Shown here one piece after another: positions 37,448 to 51,232 of a stretch of 64,000 bases of DNA. The notes beneath the pieces are model-generated. The model did not search any database and was not told where the DNA came from. It was given only the letters and a program-made list of their open reading frames with translations. The first letter of the stretch is position 1; each line of letters begins with the position of its first letter. This DNA is from Mercurialis annua. Lineage: Eukaryota; Streptophyta; Magnoliopsida; Malpighiales; Euphorbiaceae. The DNA lies in the NCBI RefSeq assembly GCF_937616625.2, contig NC_065573.1, forward strand, positions 2,619,001 to 2,683,000, given 5' to 3'. The position numbers were made by a program, and so were the translations under genes.

Positions 37448-40399
37448 TGTAATGCCCCGTATTTGTCTTTACGTTCCCCCGTATTTGTTGTATTATAATA
37501 ATAATAATAATAATAATAATGATAATAATAAGAATAAGAATAATGATTATGAATATAGGAAGGTATAATATTAAACCATTAGGCCCATGCCAGTGCTTTA
37601 ATTTAGGCCCAAGAAATAATTATTTGGCCATGCATTTTCACTTAGCAGCAATGTTGCGCTGTTTTTTTTTCACTTCCTAATACATATTGTATGCTGCAAC
37701 TTGTGCCTTCTTTTCATTCTATATAAATACGTAAATCTTCACGTTTCTTTCATTCTATATTTCCATAACCCTAGCCGCCATTATTCATTTGATTCTCTGA
37801 AATTTAACGCTGCAATTACTCTCCAAAAATCTTGCCGAAATCTCTCGGTAAGTTTCATTCTCCATAGTTCATGAAATTTCAGTTTAAGCTTATAAACTGC
37901 ATCTCCATAATCTGGATCGTTCTCATTCGTTTGTAGATCGAAATCGATTATGTTTCCTCCTAGAGATTATAGACTCACGCCTCTACGATTCTCTATCTCG
38001 ATTTTGCAAAACGGTACGCAATCGATCTCGTTTCAATCGCCGTCGTTTTACCATATTGTTTGTACATGTAAACTGATTCTTGTTTATATAATTACTGTTT
38101 ATTCCTTCAATTCTTTTTGGCCATGATTTTGCTTGTTAAGGATCATAAATCTTTTGGGATGTTAGTTGTTTATTGTTTAAGCTCTTGGTTTAAGATTTAT
38201 TCCATCGTTTTCGGTTCATGATTTGTTAATTGCCGTTTCCTCTCGTTCTTAATTGCTGCTGCTTTTAGTTCTTGTTGATTGCCTAGGTTATGTTTTCTGG
38301 ACTTGTCTAAGAATCATGCTATAGGTTGTTTAGATTTTTAAGTGTGAATCATGTTTAAATTTAACAAACAGTAGCCTCATGTTCAAAGGTTTAGGAGGAT
38401 TAGTTTGGTATCGGTTTTTGAAATTAATTTTTGAATAATTGGGTTGGCGGGTACAATCTGAACATGAAAGTGTGGTTTTGTTGAATGATGAAAATGGTGA
38501 TGAAAGGACATGAATGGTCCTTAAGGTCTTTGCTCCGATTTATAATTTGGTAAATTGTAAACGATAAGTATGTTACAATTTAAGTTAATATAACTTCTCG
38601 GGTAATTATAATTATTTTTGACTATAAAAATTGACTAAATTACAATTTAGCCCCTGAACGTTTTTAAAATTTATTTGATTAAGTTATTGGTTATTAACTT
38701 ATATTTTGTTTTGAATAGTAAATAAAAATAGTTTTATTTAATTTCGAATATCAATTTGGCATGAAATTGGCTAAATTACAATTTAGCCCTTAAACGTTTT
38801 TAAAACTTATTTAAAGTAAGTTTTAGCTTAGTCACTTTATATTTTGTTTTAATTATAAACAAAATCAATTAAATTGATTTCGGATATCAAATTGGCTAAA
38901 GTACAGTTTAATCCCTAATTGGCTAAAGTACAGTTTAGTCCCTAATTGGCTAAAGTACAGTTTAGTCCGTAAACTTTTATAAACTTAAAATGGTTAAGTT
39001 TTAGTTGTAACTTGGGTTACTTGGAACTGAAGTTATTGAGTTCCGCTTTTAAAATGGATTATTATTTTATCGAATTATTTTATAAATATAAAATCGGGTT
39101 TATGTTTGATAAACGTTTTGAGTCGGGTTAGACTTGGGTCACCCGACAAGTGAGGTTAGCTTGGTAGTTATTGGTAAATCGGCTAACCCACTAATTGGAA
39201 ATTAATTATTATTTAAAGATTATTAAATAATATTTGTAATTCGGATTTTAAACGAGAACTCAATAGACTTGTAATAATTGTGCATTGTTACCTTTTGGGT
39301 ATTTTTGTGTTGTTCTGGATTATTTAATTCCAACGTGTTATTTGTGCTAGTCCTATGTAGTGTCTAGTACTCTCTATAGTTAGGGTCAGTTTTTAATAAT
39401 TATTTTATTTGTCTAGACCCGTCTACTGTTCGTGCTTCAGAGGTGAGCCAGGATTAGGTCCTTGCTGGTTAGCACGTGGATTAGCAAGCAGTGAATTTGT
39501 ACTTACTATTTACCGCTTTATTAAGTAAATTGTTATTTTGATATTAAATATATATATATATATTGTACGTATATTGCGAACTGTTTTTATATTATGACTC
39601 TTAGTTGGAACATGCTACCTAATGGGCATCATTAGGACTGCGTGCACACCGGTAATGATCTGGGTAAGGTATTTATGGAAATGTGGTAACTCGGTGTGAA
39701 CATAGCTCTTAGGACCAAATAGAGTAACTCTGTGTAGCACATCTCTCGGGACTCTGGATATGGTAAAAGTGTGGTCAGTGGTAACTCGGTGTAGCTCAGC
39801 TCTCGGGACCAGGCCTATTGGATTATGTTTATTATTTAGAATTGTGGATTAGGGTTCCAACTATTATTCGTAATATCGTTATTAAATGTTTTAAACGGTT
39901 TTAAAGGTTTTCCACTTGATAAATGTAAATAGTGGTATAAACTCATCTCAGTATATCTGACCCCGTTGTTTTCCCAATTTTTCCAGGGTTATGATTTGAG
40001 AGAGTCGCTGATCTCCGTTCTTTACTTTCTCGGAGGTTTTTATTATTTTGATAAACTGTAAAACTGTTTTATTCTTAGACCGCAGTAGTAATTAGACGTC
40101 TTTATTTTATTCTAGTTGTTGTCAAATTGGTCTGGCTGAATTATTATTGCTCTGGCATGTTATATGATTATTCTGGATTATTTATGTTATGCCTATTTAA
40201 TACCATTATTAGAAAGCATGTTATTTTAAATGTTGAATATTATAACAGATAGATTTAGGCTGAAGTCTCGGTTGCCCCTGAGCATTGGTTTTCTGCAGGT
40301 TATGTGTTTGTATGTTAATTGAAAGGCTAGATACGGGTTTTGGTACTACATTACCCATACCCTAGCGCCGGTCGCGATTCATGAAAATGGGTCGTGACA
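37448..40399 (+). mobile_element. Solo LTR, second copy (2952 bp, complete)
   Basis: Duplicate of 8492-11435 with the same termini (TGTAATGCCCCG...GGGTCGTGACA) and the same ATTAC flanks (37443-37447, 40400-40404). By eye I count about 25 substitutions and small indels between the two, just under 1 percent, plus a longer AAT microsatellite near 37495-37530. It retains GCGCCGGTCG near the 3' end, where the first copy has lost two bases. The TATA motif is at 37722-37729. No internal retrotransposon region is present. Confidence 0.92.
37722..37729 (+). promoter_or_regulatory. Candidate TATA box of the second solo LTR copy
   Basis: TATAAATA at the same LTR position as 8759-8766, with its context unchanged. 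Confidence 0.45.
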
Positions 40400-40404
40400 A
40401 TTAC
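40400..40404. repeat. Right ATTAC target duplication, second solo LTR copy
   Basis: ATTAC after GTGACA, followed by GAAACAAATCC. Confidence 0.88.
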
Positions 40405-41636
40405 GAAACAAATCCAAACATTTCACATATTTAGCAATTTAAGGCAAACGTTAGAAACGTTACGAAACAAAACCATGGGTTTCACCTTTTTAGCAATTTA
40501 TGCCAAACGTTTTACAAACGTAATGAAACAATTCCAAGCGTTTCACCATTTTAGTAATTAAAGCCAAACGTCTACAAACTATATGAAACAAATCCAAGCG
40601 TTTCACCTTTTTACTAATTTAAGCTAAACGTTTACAAACGTTACGAAACAAATCCCAACGTTTCACCTTTTTAGAGATTTAAGCCAAACGTTTACAAAAG
40701 GTACGAAACAAATCCAAACGATTAACCATTTTAGCGATTTAAGAAAAACGTTTACAAACGCTACGAAACAAATTCATACGTTTCACCTTTTTAGCAATAT
40801 AAGCCAAACGTTTACAAACGTTACGAAACAAATCCAAACGTGTCACTTTTTTTGCGATTTAAGCCAAACGTTGATAAACATTATGAAACAAATCCGAACG
40901 TTTCCCCTTTTTAGCGATTTAAGCCAAACGTTTACAAATGGTATGAAACAAATCCAAACGTTTCACCTTTTTAGCGATTTAAGCCAAACGTTTACAAACG
41001 ATACGAAACAAATCCAAATGGCTGACCTTTTTAGCGATTTAAGCCAAACATTTACAAATTGTACGAAACAAATCCAAACGTTTCATCTTTTTAGCCGTTT
41101 AAAAAAAACGTTTCCAACGTAACGTAACAAATCCAAACGTTTCACATTTTTACCGATATAAGCCAAACGGTTATTGACGTTACGAAACAAAACCAAACGT
41201 TTCCCCTTTCTAGAAATTTAAGCAAAACGTTTATTGATGTTACGAAAAAAATCCAAACGTTTCCCCTTTTTAACAATTTAAGCCAAACGTTTACAAACGA
41301 TACGAAACAAATCCAAACGTTTGCCTTTTTAGCGATTCAAGCCAAACGTTTACAAATGTTACGAAATAAATCCAAGCGTTTTACCCTTTTAGCAATTTAA
41401 GCCAAACGTTTAAAAACATTACGAAACAAATCCAAACGTTTCACCTTTTTAGCGATTTAAGCCAAGCGTTTACAAACGTTACGAAACAAATCCAAACGTT
41501 TCACATTTTTAGCGATATAAGCCAAACGTTTACAAAAGTTCTGAAACAAAACAGGACGTTTCGCCTTTTTTGCGATTTAAGCCAAATGTTTACAAAAATT
41601 ACGAAACAAAACCAAACGTTTAAAACGTTACGAAAC
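40405..41636 (+). repeat. 60-bp satellite array, block 9 (duplicate of block 3)
   Basis: Corresponds to 11441-12672 with a few substitutions. The open frame 40871-41122 parallels 11907-12158 and is satellite. Confidence 0.94.
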
Positions 41637-41801
41637 ATTATATAGACTGTTTGTTTAAGTTGGAGTCTCGGTTGCCCCCGAGCATTGGATTTTCTGCAGG
41701 TTTACATGATTGGTTGTTTTCCGCAAGGCTTGCTACAAGTTTTGGTACAACCATACCCATACCCTAGCGCCGGTCGCGATCCATGAAATTGGGTCGTGAC
41801 A
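41637..41801 (+). mobile_element. 165-bp 3' end stub of an LTR, second copy
   Basis: Near-identical to 12673-12837, with the same left break (GAAAC then ATTATATAGACTG) and right flank (CCTCTAAAACATATTACG). The deletion that produced the stub therefore predates the segmental duplication. Confidence 0.88.
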
Positions 41802-44800
41802 CCTCTAAAACATATTACGAAACAAATCCGAACGTTTCCCCTTTTTAGCAATTTAAGCCAAACATTTACAAACTTTACGAAACAAATCCAAACGTTTCCC
41901 CCTTTTAGCGGTTTACGCCAAACGTTTACAAACGTTATGAAACAAATCCAAACATTTCACCTTTTTACAATTTAAGGTAAAAGTTTACCAACGTTATGAA
42001 ATAAAACCAAACGTTTAAAACGTTACCAAACAAATCAAAACGTTTCATATTTTTAGCGATTTAAGCCAATCGTTGACCAACGTTACAGAACAAAACCAAA
42101 CGTTTCACAATTTTAGCAATTTAAGCCAAATGTTTACAAACGTTACGAAACAAATCCAAGCGTTTCACCTTTTTAGCAATATAAGCCAAACGTTAACAAA
42201 TGTTACGAAAAAAATCCAAACGTTTCACCTTTCAAGCAGTTTAGGTCAAACGTTTACAAACGTCAGGAAACAAATCCATACGTTTCACCTTTTTAGCGAT
42301 TTTTGCCAAACGTTTACAAACTTTACGAAACAAAACATAACGTTTCCCCTTTTTTGTTATTTAAGCCAAACATTTACAAACATTACAAAAAAAAACAAAA
42401 GTTTAAAACATTGCGAAACAAATCCAAGCGTTTCACCTTTTTAGCAATTTAAGCCAAACGTTTATAAATGTTGCAAAACAAATCCAATAGTTTCCCCTTT
42501 TTAGCGATTTAAGCCAAACGTTTACAAATGTTACGAAACTAATCCAAACGTTTCACCTTTTTAGCGATTTAAGCCAAATGTTTACAAACGCTACGAAACA
42601 AATCCAAGCGTTTCACCTTTTCAGAAATTTAAACCAAACGTTTACATATATTCCGAAACAAAACCAAATGTTTCGCCTTTTTAGCGATTTAAACAAAACG
42701 TTTACAAACGTTAAAAAACAAATCCAAATGTTTCACCTTTTTAGCAATTTAATACAAACGTTTACAAACGTTAAGAAACAAATCCAAATGTTTCATCTTT
42801 TTAGCAATTTAAATCCCTTTTTAGCGATTTAAGCCAAACATTTACAAACTTTACGAAACAAATCCAAACGTTTTACCTTTTTAGCGATTTAAGCCAATCG
42901 TTTCCCCTTTGTAGCAATTTAAGCCAAACGTTTACAAACGTTACGAAACAAATCCAAACGTTTCACATTTTTAGCGATTTAAGCCAAATGTTTACAAATG
43001 TTACCAAACAAATCCAAATATTTCACCTTTTAGCGATTGAAGCCAAACATTTACAAATATTACGAAACAAATAAAAACGTTACAAAACAAATCCAAACGT
43101 TTCACCTTTTTTGCGATTTAAGCCAAACGTTTACAAACGTTACGAAACAAATCCAAACGTTTAACCTTTTTAGCAATTTAAATCCAAACGTTTCACCTTC
43201 ATAGTGATTTAAGCCATTTACAAAACGTTAAGAAACAAATCCAAACGTTTCCCCTATTTAGTGATTTAAGCCAAACGTTTCACCTTTGAAGCGATTTAAG
43301 CCATACGTTTACAAACGTTACGAAACAAATCCAAACTTTTGACCTTTTTGGCGATTTAAGCCAAACGTTTACAAAAATTACGAAACAAATGCAAACGTTT
43401 CTCCTTTTTAGCGATTTAAGCCAAACGTTTACCAACGTTCAAAACTAATCCAAACGTTTAAAACGTTACGAAACCCTTTTTAGCAATTTAAGCCAAACGT
43501 TTACAAACGTTACAAAACAAATCCAAACGTATCACCTTTTTAGCTATTTAAGCCAAACGTTTACAAACATTACGAAACAAATCCAAACGTTTCACCTTTT
43601 TAGCGACTTAAGCCAATCGTTTACAAACGTTACGAAAAAAATCCAAGTGTTTTTCCTTTTTAGCGATTTGAGCCAAACGTTTAAAAACGTTTAGAAACAA
43701 ATCCAAATGTTTCACCTTTTTAGCGATTTAAGCAAAACCTTTACAAACTTTGCATAACAAATCCAAACGTGTCATCTTTTTAGCAATTTAAGCGGAACGT
43801 TTACAAACGTTACGAAACAAAACAGGACGTTTCTCCTTTTTGCAATTTAACACAAACGTTTACAAACATTACAAAACAAAATAAACATTTAAAACGTTAT
43901 GAAATAAATCCAAGCGTTTCACCTTTTTTTTATATTTAAGCCAATCGTTTATAAACTTTACGAAAAAATCCAAACGTTTCACCTATTTAGCGATTTTAGC
44001 CAAACGTTTGCCAACGTTATGAAACAAATCCAAACGTTTTACCTTTTTAGCGATTTAAGCCAAACATTTACAAACATTACAAACAAATCCAAACGTTACG
44101 AAACAAAACCAAACGTTTACAAACGTCACGAAACAAATCCTAGCATTTTACGTTTTTATCAATTTAAGCGAAACGTTTACAAACGTTACGAAACAAATCC
44201 AAGCGTTTAACCTTTTTAGCGATTTAAGCCAAACATTTACAAACGTTACGAAATAAATCCAAACGTTTCACCCTTTTAGCGATTTTAGCCAAATGTTGAC
44301 AAATGCTACGAAACAAATCCAAGCGTTTCACCTTTTCAGAAATTTAAACCAAACGTTTACATATATTCCGAAACAAAACCAAATGTTTCACCTTTTTAGC
44401 GATTTAACACAAACGTTTACAAACGATAAGAAAAAAATCCAAATGTTTCACCTTTTTAGCAATTTAAATCCCTTTTTAGTGATTTAAGCCAAACATTTAC
44501 AAACGTTACGAAATGAATCCAAACGTTTTACCTTTTTAGCGATTTAAGCCAATCGTTTCCCCTTTGTAGCAATTTAAGCCAAACGTTTACAAACGTTACG
44601 AAACAAATCTAAACGTTTCACATTTTTAGCGATTTAAGCCAAATGTTTACCAATGTTACCAAACAAATCCAAATATTTCACCTTTTAGCGATTGAAGCCA
44701 AACATTTACAAATATTATGAAACAAATAAAAACGATACAAAACAAATCCAAACGTTTCACCTTTTTAGCAATTTATGCCAAACATTTACAAACGTTACGA

Positions 44801-47800
44801 AACAAATCCAAACGTTTAACCTTTTTAGCAATTTAAATCCAAACGTTTCACCTTCATAGTGATTTAAGCCAAACGTTTACAAACGTTAAGAAACAAATCC
44901 AAACGTTTCGCCGTTTTAGTGATTTAAGCCAAACGTTTCACTTTTTTACCGATTTAAGCCAAACGTTTACAAAGGTTACGAAACAAATCCAAACTTTTGA
45001 CCTTTTTGGCGATTTAAGCCAAACGTTTACAAACATTACGAAACAAATGCAAACTTTTCTCCTTTTTAGCGATTTAAGCCAAACGTTTACCAACGTTACG
45101 AAACTAATCCAAACGTTTAAAATGTTACGAAACCCTTTTTAGCAATTTAAGCCGAACGTTTACAAACGTTACAAAACAAATCCAAATGTATCACCTTTTT
45201 AGCTATTTAAGCCAAACGTTTACAAACGTTACGAAACAAATCCAAACGTTTCACCTTTTTAGCGACTTAAGCCAATCGTTCAACAAACACAAATCCAAGT
45301 GTTTCTCCTTTTTAGCGATTTGAGCCAAACGTTTAAAAACGTTAAGAAACAAATCCAAATGTTTCACCTTTTTAGCGATTTACGCAAAACCTTTACAAAC
45401 TTTGCGAAACAAATCCAAACGTGTCATCTTTTTAGCAATTTAAGCGGAACGTTTACAAACGTTACAAAAAAAAACACGACGTTTCTCCTTTTTGCAATTT
45501 AAGACAAACGTTTACAAACATTACAAAACAAAATAAACATTTAAAACGTTACGAAACAAATCCAAGCGTTTCACCTTTTTTTGCAATTTAAGCCAATCGT
45601 TTATAAACTTTGCAAAAAAATCCAAACGTTTCACCTATTTAGCGATTTTAGCCAAATGTTTACCAACGTTATGAAACAAATCCAAAAGTTTTACCTTTTT
45701 AGCGATTTAAGGCAAACATTTACAAACATTACAAACAAATCCAAACGTTACGAAACAAAACCAAACGTTTACAAACGTCACGAAACAAATCCTATCATTT
45801 TACGTTTTTATCAATTTAAGCAAATGTTACGAAACAAATCCAAGCGTTTAACCTTTTTAGCGATTTAAGCCAAACGTTTACAAACGTTACAAAACAAATC
45901 CAAGCATTTTACCTTTTTAGCGATTTATGCCAAACGTTTACAAACATTACGAAAAAATCCAAACGTTTCCCCTTTTTAGAGATTTAAGCCAAACGTTTAC
46001 AAATGTTACGAAACTAATTCAAACGTTTAAAACGTTACGAAACCCTTTTTAGCGATTTAAGCCAAACGTTTCCCCTCTTTAGCGATTTAAGCCAAACTTT
46101 ACAAACGTTGCGAAACAAATCCAAACGTTTCACCTTTTTAGCAATTTAAGCGAAAGGTTTACAACCATTACGAAACAAAACAGGACGTTTCACCTGTTTT
46201 GCGATTTAAGCCAAATGTTTACAAACATAACGAAACAATACGAAATGCTTAAAACGTTATGAAAAAAATCCAAGCGTTTCCCCTTTTTAGCAATTTAAGC
46301 CAAACGTTTATAAACGTTGCGAAACAAATCAAAACGTTTCACCTTTTTAGCGATTTAAGCCAAACGTTTACAAACTTTTCGAAACAAATTCAAACGTTAC
46401 GAAACAAAACCAAACGTTTACAAATGCTATGAAACAAATCCAAGAACATCACATTTTTATCAATTTAAGCGAAACGTTTACAAACGTTACGAAATAAATC
46501 CAAGCGTTTCACCTTTTTAGCAATTTAAGGAAAACGTTTGCAAATGTTACGAAACAAATCCAAACGTTTCACCTTTTTAGCGATTTAAGCCGAACGTTTA
46601 CAAACGTTAGGAAACAAAACCAAACGTTTCAAATTTTTAGCGATTTAAGCCAAACGTTTACAAATGTTACGAAACAAAATCAAACGTTTAAAACGTTACG
46701 GAACAAATCCAAACAGTTCACATATTTAGCGATTTAAGCCAAACCTTTACAAACTATTGGAAATAAAACCAAGCGTTTCACCTTTTTATAAATTTAAACC
46801 AAACGTTTACAAACGTTACGAAACAAATCCAAGCATTTCACGTTTTTAGAAATTTAAGCCAAACATTTACAAATGTTCTGAAACAAATCCAAGCGTTTCA
46901 CCTTTTTAGTAATTTAAGCTAAACGTTTACAAACGTTACGAAACAAATCCAGGTGTTTCACCTTTTTAGAAATTTAAGCCAAACGTTTACAAACGTTACA
47001 CAACGAATCCAAATGTTTCACCTTTTTAGCGATTTAAGCAGAACGATTACAAACGTTACGAAACAAAACCAAACATTTAAAACAATTACGAAACAAATCA
47101 AACGTTACACAATTTTAGCAATTTAAGCCAAATGTTTATTAACGTTACGAAACAAATCCGTTTACAAATATTACGAAACAAAACCAACTGTTTCACCGTT
47201 TTAGAAATTTAAGTCAAACATTTACAAACGTTACGAAACAGATCCAAACGTTTCCCCATTTTAGCTATTTAAGCCAAACATTTAAAACTTAACGAAAAGA
47301 ATCCAAACGTTTCCCCTTTTTAGCAATTTAAGCCAAACGTTTCACCTTTTTAGCAATTTAAGCCAAACGTTTACAAACAGTATGAAACAAATCGAAACGT
47401 TTCACATTTTTAGAGATTTAAGCCAAACGTTTACAAACGCTACGAAACAAATCCAAATGTTTCATCTTTTTAGTAATTTAAGCCAAACGTTTATAAACGT
47501 TACAAAACAAATCCAAACGTTTCCCCTTTTAAGCGATTTAAGCCAAACTTTGACAAACGTTACAAAACAAATCCAAATGTTTCACCTTTTTGACAATCTA
47601 AAGATTACGAAACAAATCCAAATGTTTCACCTTTATAGCGATATAAGCCAAATGTTGACAAACATAACGAAACAAATCCAAATGTTTCACCTTTTTGGCG
47701 ATTTAAGCCAAACTTTTACAAACGTAACGAAACAAATCCAAAAGTTACAAAACAAAACCAAGCGTGTCACCTTTTTAGCAATTTAAACCAAACGTTTACA

Positions 47801-48767
47801 AACGTAACGAAACAAATCCAAGCGTTTCACCTTATTAGCATATTATGCCAAACGTTTGCAAACGTTGCGAAACAAATCCAAGCGTTTCACCTTTTTAGCA
47901 ATATAAGCGAAACGTTTACAAATGTTACGATACAAATCAAAACATTTCACATTTTTAGCAATTTAAGCCAAACGTTTACAAACGTTACAAAACAAATCCA
48001 AACTTTTAAAATGTTACAAAACAAATCCAAACGTTTCACATTTTTAGCAATTTAAGCCAAACGTTTACAAACATTACAAAACAAATCCAAGCGTTTCATC
48101 TTTTTAGCAATTTAAGCCTATCATTTTCAAACGTTACGAAATAAATCCAACTGTTTCTCCTTTTTAGCAATCTAAGCCAAACGTTTACAAACGTTATAAA
48201 ACAAATACAAGCGTTTCACCTTTTTAGTAATTTAAGTGAAACGTTTACAAACGTTACGAAACAAATCCAAACGTTTCACGTATTTAGCGATGTAAGCCAA
48301 ATGTTTACAAACGTTACGAAACAAATCCAAACGTTTCACCTATTAAGCGATTTAAGCCAAACATTTACAAAGGTTAGGAAACAAATCCAAGCCTTTCAAC
48401 TTTTTAGCAATTTGAGCCAAACGTTTACAAACGCTACGAAACAAATCCAAGCGTTTCATCTTTTCAGCAATTTCAGCCAAACGTTTTACAAATGTTACGA
48501 AACAAATACAAATGTTTCACCTTTTTAAGCGTTTACAAAATGTTACGAAACAAATCCAAACGTTTCCCCTTTTTAGCGATTTAAGCCAAACGTTAACAAA
48601 CGTAATAAAACAAATCCAAAATTTTCCTTTTTTAGTGATTTAAGCCAAACGTTACAAACTTTTTCGAAACAAATCCAAACGTTTTGCATTTTTAGCGATT
48701 TAAGCCAAACGTTTACAAACGTTACGAAACAAATCCAAACGTTTCACCTTTTTAGCGATTAAAGTCA
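41802..48767 (+). repeat. 60-bp satellite array, block 10
   Basis: To 46423 this follows 12838-17170, with an extra ~290 bp near 44630-44910. After 46423 it is unrelated in detail to the first copy. Around 47760 and 48818 the same run of variants occurs (AGCGTGTCACC followed by CTTATTAGCA), a local repeat of about 1.06 kb that foreshadows the satellite part of the composite units starting at 48768. Open frames 42073-42444, 47382-47786 and 48301-48528 are satellite readings. No gene is seen. Confidence 0.94.
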
Positions 48768-49520
48768 AACGTTTACAAATGTTACAAAAAAAAAACAAAA
48801 GTTACGAAACAAAACCAAGCGTGTCACCTTTTTAGCAATTTAAACCAAACGTTTACAAAAGTAACGAAACAAATCCAAGCGTTTCACCTTATTAGCAATT
48901 TATGCCAAACGTGTGCAAACGTTACAAAACAAATCCAAGCGTTTCACCTTTTTAGCAATATAGCAAAACGTATACAAATGTTACGAAACAAATCCAAACG
49001 TTTCACCTTTTTAGCGATTTAAACCAAACGTTTATAAACGTTACGAAACAAAACCAAACTTTTAAAATGTTATGAAACAAATCCAAACATTTCACATTTT
49101 TAGCAATTTAAGCCAAACGTTTACAAACATTACAAAACAAATCCAAGCATTTCACCTTTTTAGCAATTTAAGCCTAATGTTTTCAAACGTTACGAAACAA
49201 ATCCAAACTTATCACCTTTTTAGCGATTTAAGCCAAACGTTTACAAACGTTATGAAACAAATTCAAACATTTCACGTATTTAGCAATTTAAGCCAAACGT
49301 TTACAAACGTTACAAAACAAATCCAAACATTTCCCCATTTTAGCGATTTAAGCCAAACATTTTGCAATATCCCGTATATTTTCGGTATTTTTTGACGAGT
49401 TTCCATTTGTGTTTTGAGATTATTTTAAGTTTTAGGGTTCGTTTCGCGTTTTATTTGTGGATTGGGTTGACAATATGGTGGTTCAATTTGATCCTTTATT
49501 TTTTTCTGCTTCAAGCCACA

Positions 49521-49528
49521 TATATATT
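49521..49528 (+). promoter_or_regulatory. Candidate TATA box, LTR of composite unit 1
   Basis: TATATATT about 160 bp into the LTR, upstream of a CAAACCCTAGCC segment and a splice-donor-like GGTAAGT at 49674-49680. The same motif recurs at 51988, 54456, 56922 and 59388, so the array holds five evenly spaced putative promoters in one direction. Confidence 0.45.
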
Positions 49529-49785
49529 TTGATGTTTCACGTTTCTTTTCCTCTTATCTAAACCAAAATCGTTCATCACCAAACGCAAACCCTAGCCAAC
49601 TTCTCTATCTGAGATCATAAATTTCCACTCTTAACATTGCAACCATCATTCCTCTACCTTTTGTTGAAGTTTTGGTAAGTGTACGTTGATCTTCTCTTAT
49701 TCGTTTCGATATCGACATCTCCGTTCTTTATTGATAACTCTCTCGTTTTAGCACCAAGTTTCGTTCCGTTTGATTCCTGGGATTT

Positions 49786-50060
49786 TAGACTCAACCATCT
49801 ACAAGTCCGCGCTTACTTTTCATAAAACGGTACGTTATATTTTCTGTTATAGCCGCCGCCGTTTTACCGTGTTTGTGTAATTTTCTGTTTTGAATCATAT
49901 ATCGACAGTTTGCTATTTCGATTCGTTTGCAACCGTTTCTAGGTCAAAATCAGTTCCGTTTCTTTCCAGCGAGAGTAGACTCACGCCTCTACGATTCTAC
50001 ACTTTTCTTTCGTCAAACGGTACGTAACTCAATCCGTTATAGTCGCCATCGTCTCACCGT
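49786..50060 (+). repeat. Duplicated leader module within the LTR
   Basis: Two ~85-bp modules 190 bp apart (49786-49870 and 49976-50060). Each runs TAGACTCA, then CTAC, then AAACGGTACGT, then GTTATAG-CGCC and a CACCGT or TACCGT end. The LTR at 8492 has a single such module (about 9007-9090). They lie just after the presumed leader start, as expected for a conserved untranslated element. Present in all five units. Confidence 0.65.
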
Positions 50061-51232
50061 TTTTCATGAGTTACCGTTGGTTTCTTTTGGTTCGATTACT
50101 GCCATGTTTCTCATCTCTTTTGGCTGCGATTTTGTGTTGTTTAATGTTATTAATCTATGGATTATTGGGTTGTTAAGTGTTAAATTTCAATTTGTGTTTT
50201 GCCACGGTTTTGGGTTTGGCTTCGTTTTAGTTTCTCTTAACCTACTGCCATTAATTGTTATCTTCTTGTGTACTTGCTATTGAAATGTTGATATTGAATT
50301 GTTAGGCTCAATGGGGTCTCAGTTATGACTTGATTGTTAAGAAAAAAATGGATGAGTTGGTGAGAGCTTGAGTCATTTCCCTACTACTGCAATTATTTAG
50401 TTTTGTGAAGTTGAAGTTTCTTTTTGGTTTCTGCAAGTGTAACGTTGGATTGTTTGGGTTGTTAGAATGAAGAAGATGGTGAGGTGTAGGGAGGTGATTG
50501 GCAATTATGGTTACTTTTTGGCTAAAGGTTCTTCTAGGCCACTAGTGTTTTAGGTGTTGAATTGTTTAATCCTTTAAGTTATTTATTAACTAGTTATAAT
50601 TGATTTTATTAATCTATTTATTAATTGGGAATCTTATTTTTAAATTAAGAGTTGCCAAATTAGTAATCTTATTTTTAAAACCTAAAAATAATATTTGGAT
50701 TATTTAAAATTAAATTAATTATTATTATTAATTATTATTTATTGGTTAATTTGAGATTTTGGCTTAGCGTGCCGATGTGATTAAATTTATATTTGTAACT
50801 TTTTATTTTCGGTTTCAATTATAAATTGACAAATTCAAAACGATGATTATTTTATAATCTAAATTAATATAATTACTCGGGTAATTATACTTGATTTTAA
50901 ATATCTTTTAGGTATGTCATTTTGGGTAAATTACAATTTTGCCCTTGAACGTTTTAAAACTTAATTGATTAAGTCTTTGATTATAACTTGGGTTACTTGA
51001 AGTTAAAGCTATTGGGTTCCGTTTTAAATATTGTTTTATTATTTTATCAAGTTGATTTTATAATTATAAACTACGGTTTATAATTGGATATGATTATGTT
51101 TATTTTATTAAAGTGATTTTTGGGAATTATACACTCTGGTTTATATTTTGATAAAATATTTTGGGTCGGGTTAGACTTGGGTCACCCGACATGTGAGGTA
51201 GCTTGGTAGTTATTGGTAACTCGGCTAACCCA

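Larger units (their letters stand above)
33715..46423 (+). repeat. Segmental duplication, copy 2
   Basis: Partner of 4936-17170. It is slightly longer at each indel and keeps more of the LTR remnant at its left edge, so it is probably closer to the ancestral state. The flanking satellite at 27490-31100 also matches 2260-4935, so the duplicated block was originally larger, with later deletions in copy 1. Confidence 0.93.
48768..51232 (+). repeat. Composite unit 1 (satellite 48768-49362, LTR part 49363-51232)
   Basis: First unit. Its satellite part continues the upstream array without a break, which marks it as the founder edge. The LTR part starts TGCAATATCCCG and stops at CGGCTAACCCAA. Confidence 0.92.

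Noticed and set aside
49927..50283. 118-aa frame with hydrophobic C-terminal half, repeated in five composite units
   Set aside because: It lies in the LTR leader/U5-like region. Its repetition only reflects the tandem amplification, unit 4 has a one-base insertion breaking it, and it has no recognisable domain. The hydrophobic part is T-rich sequence.
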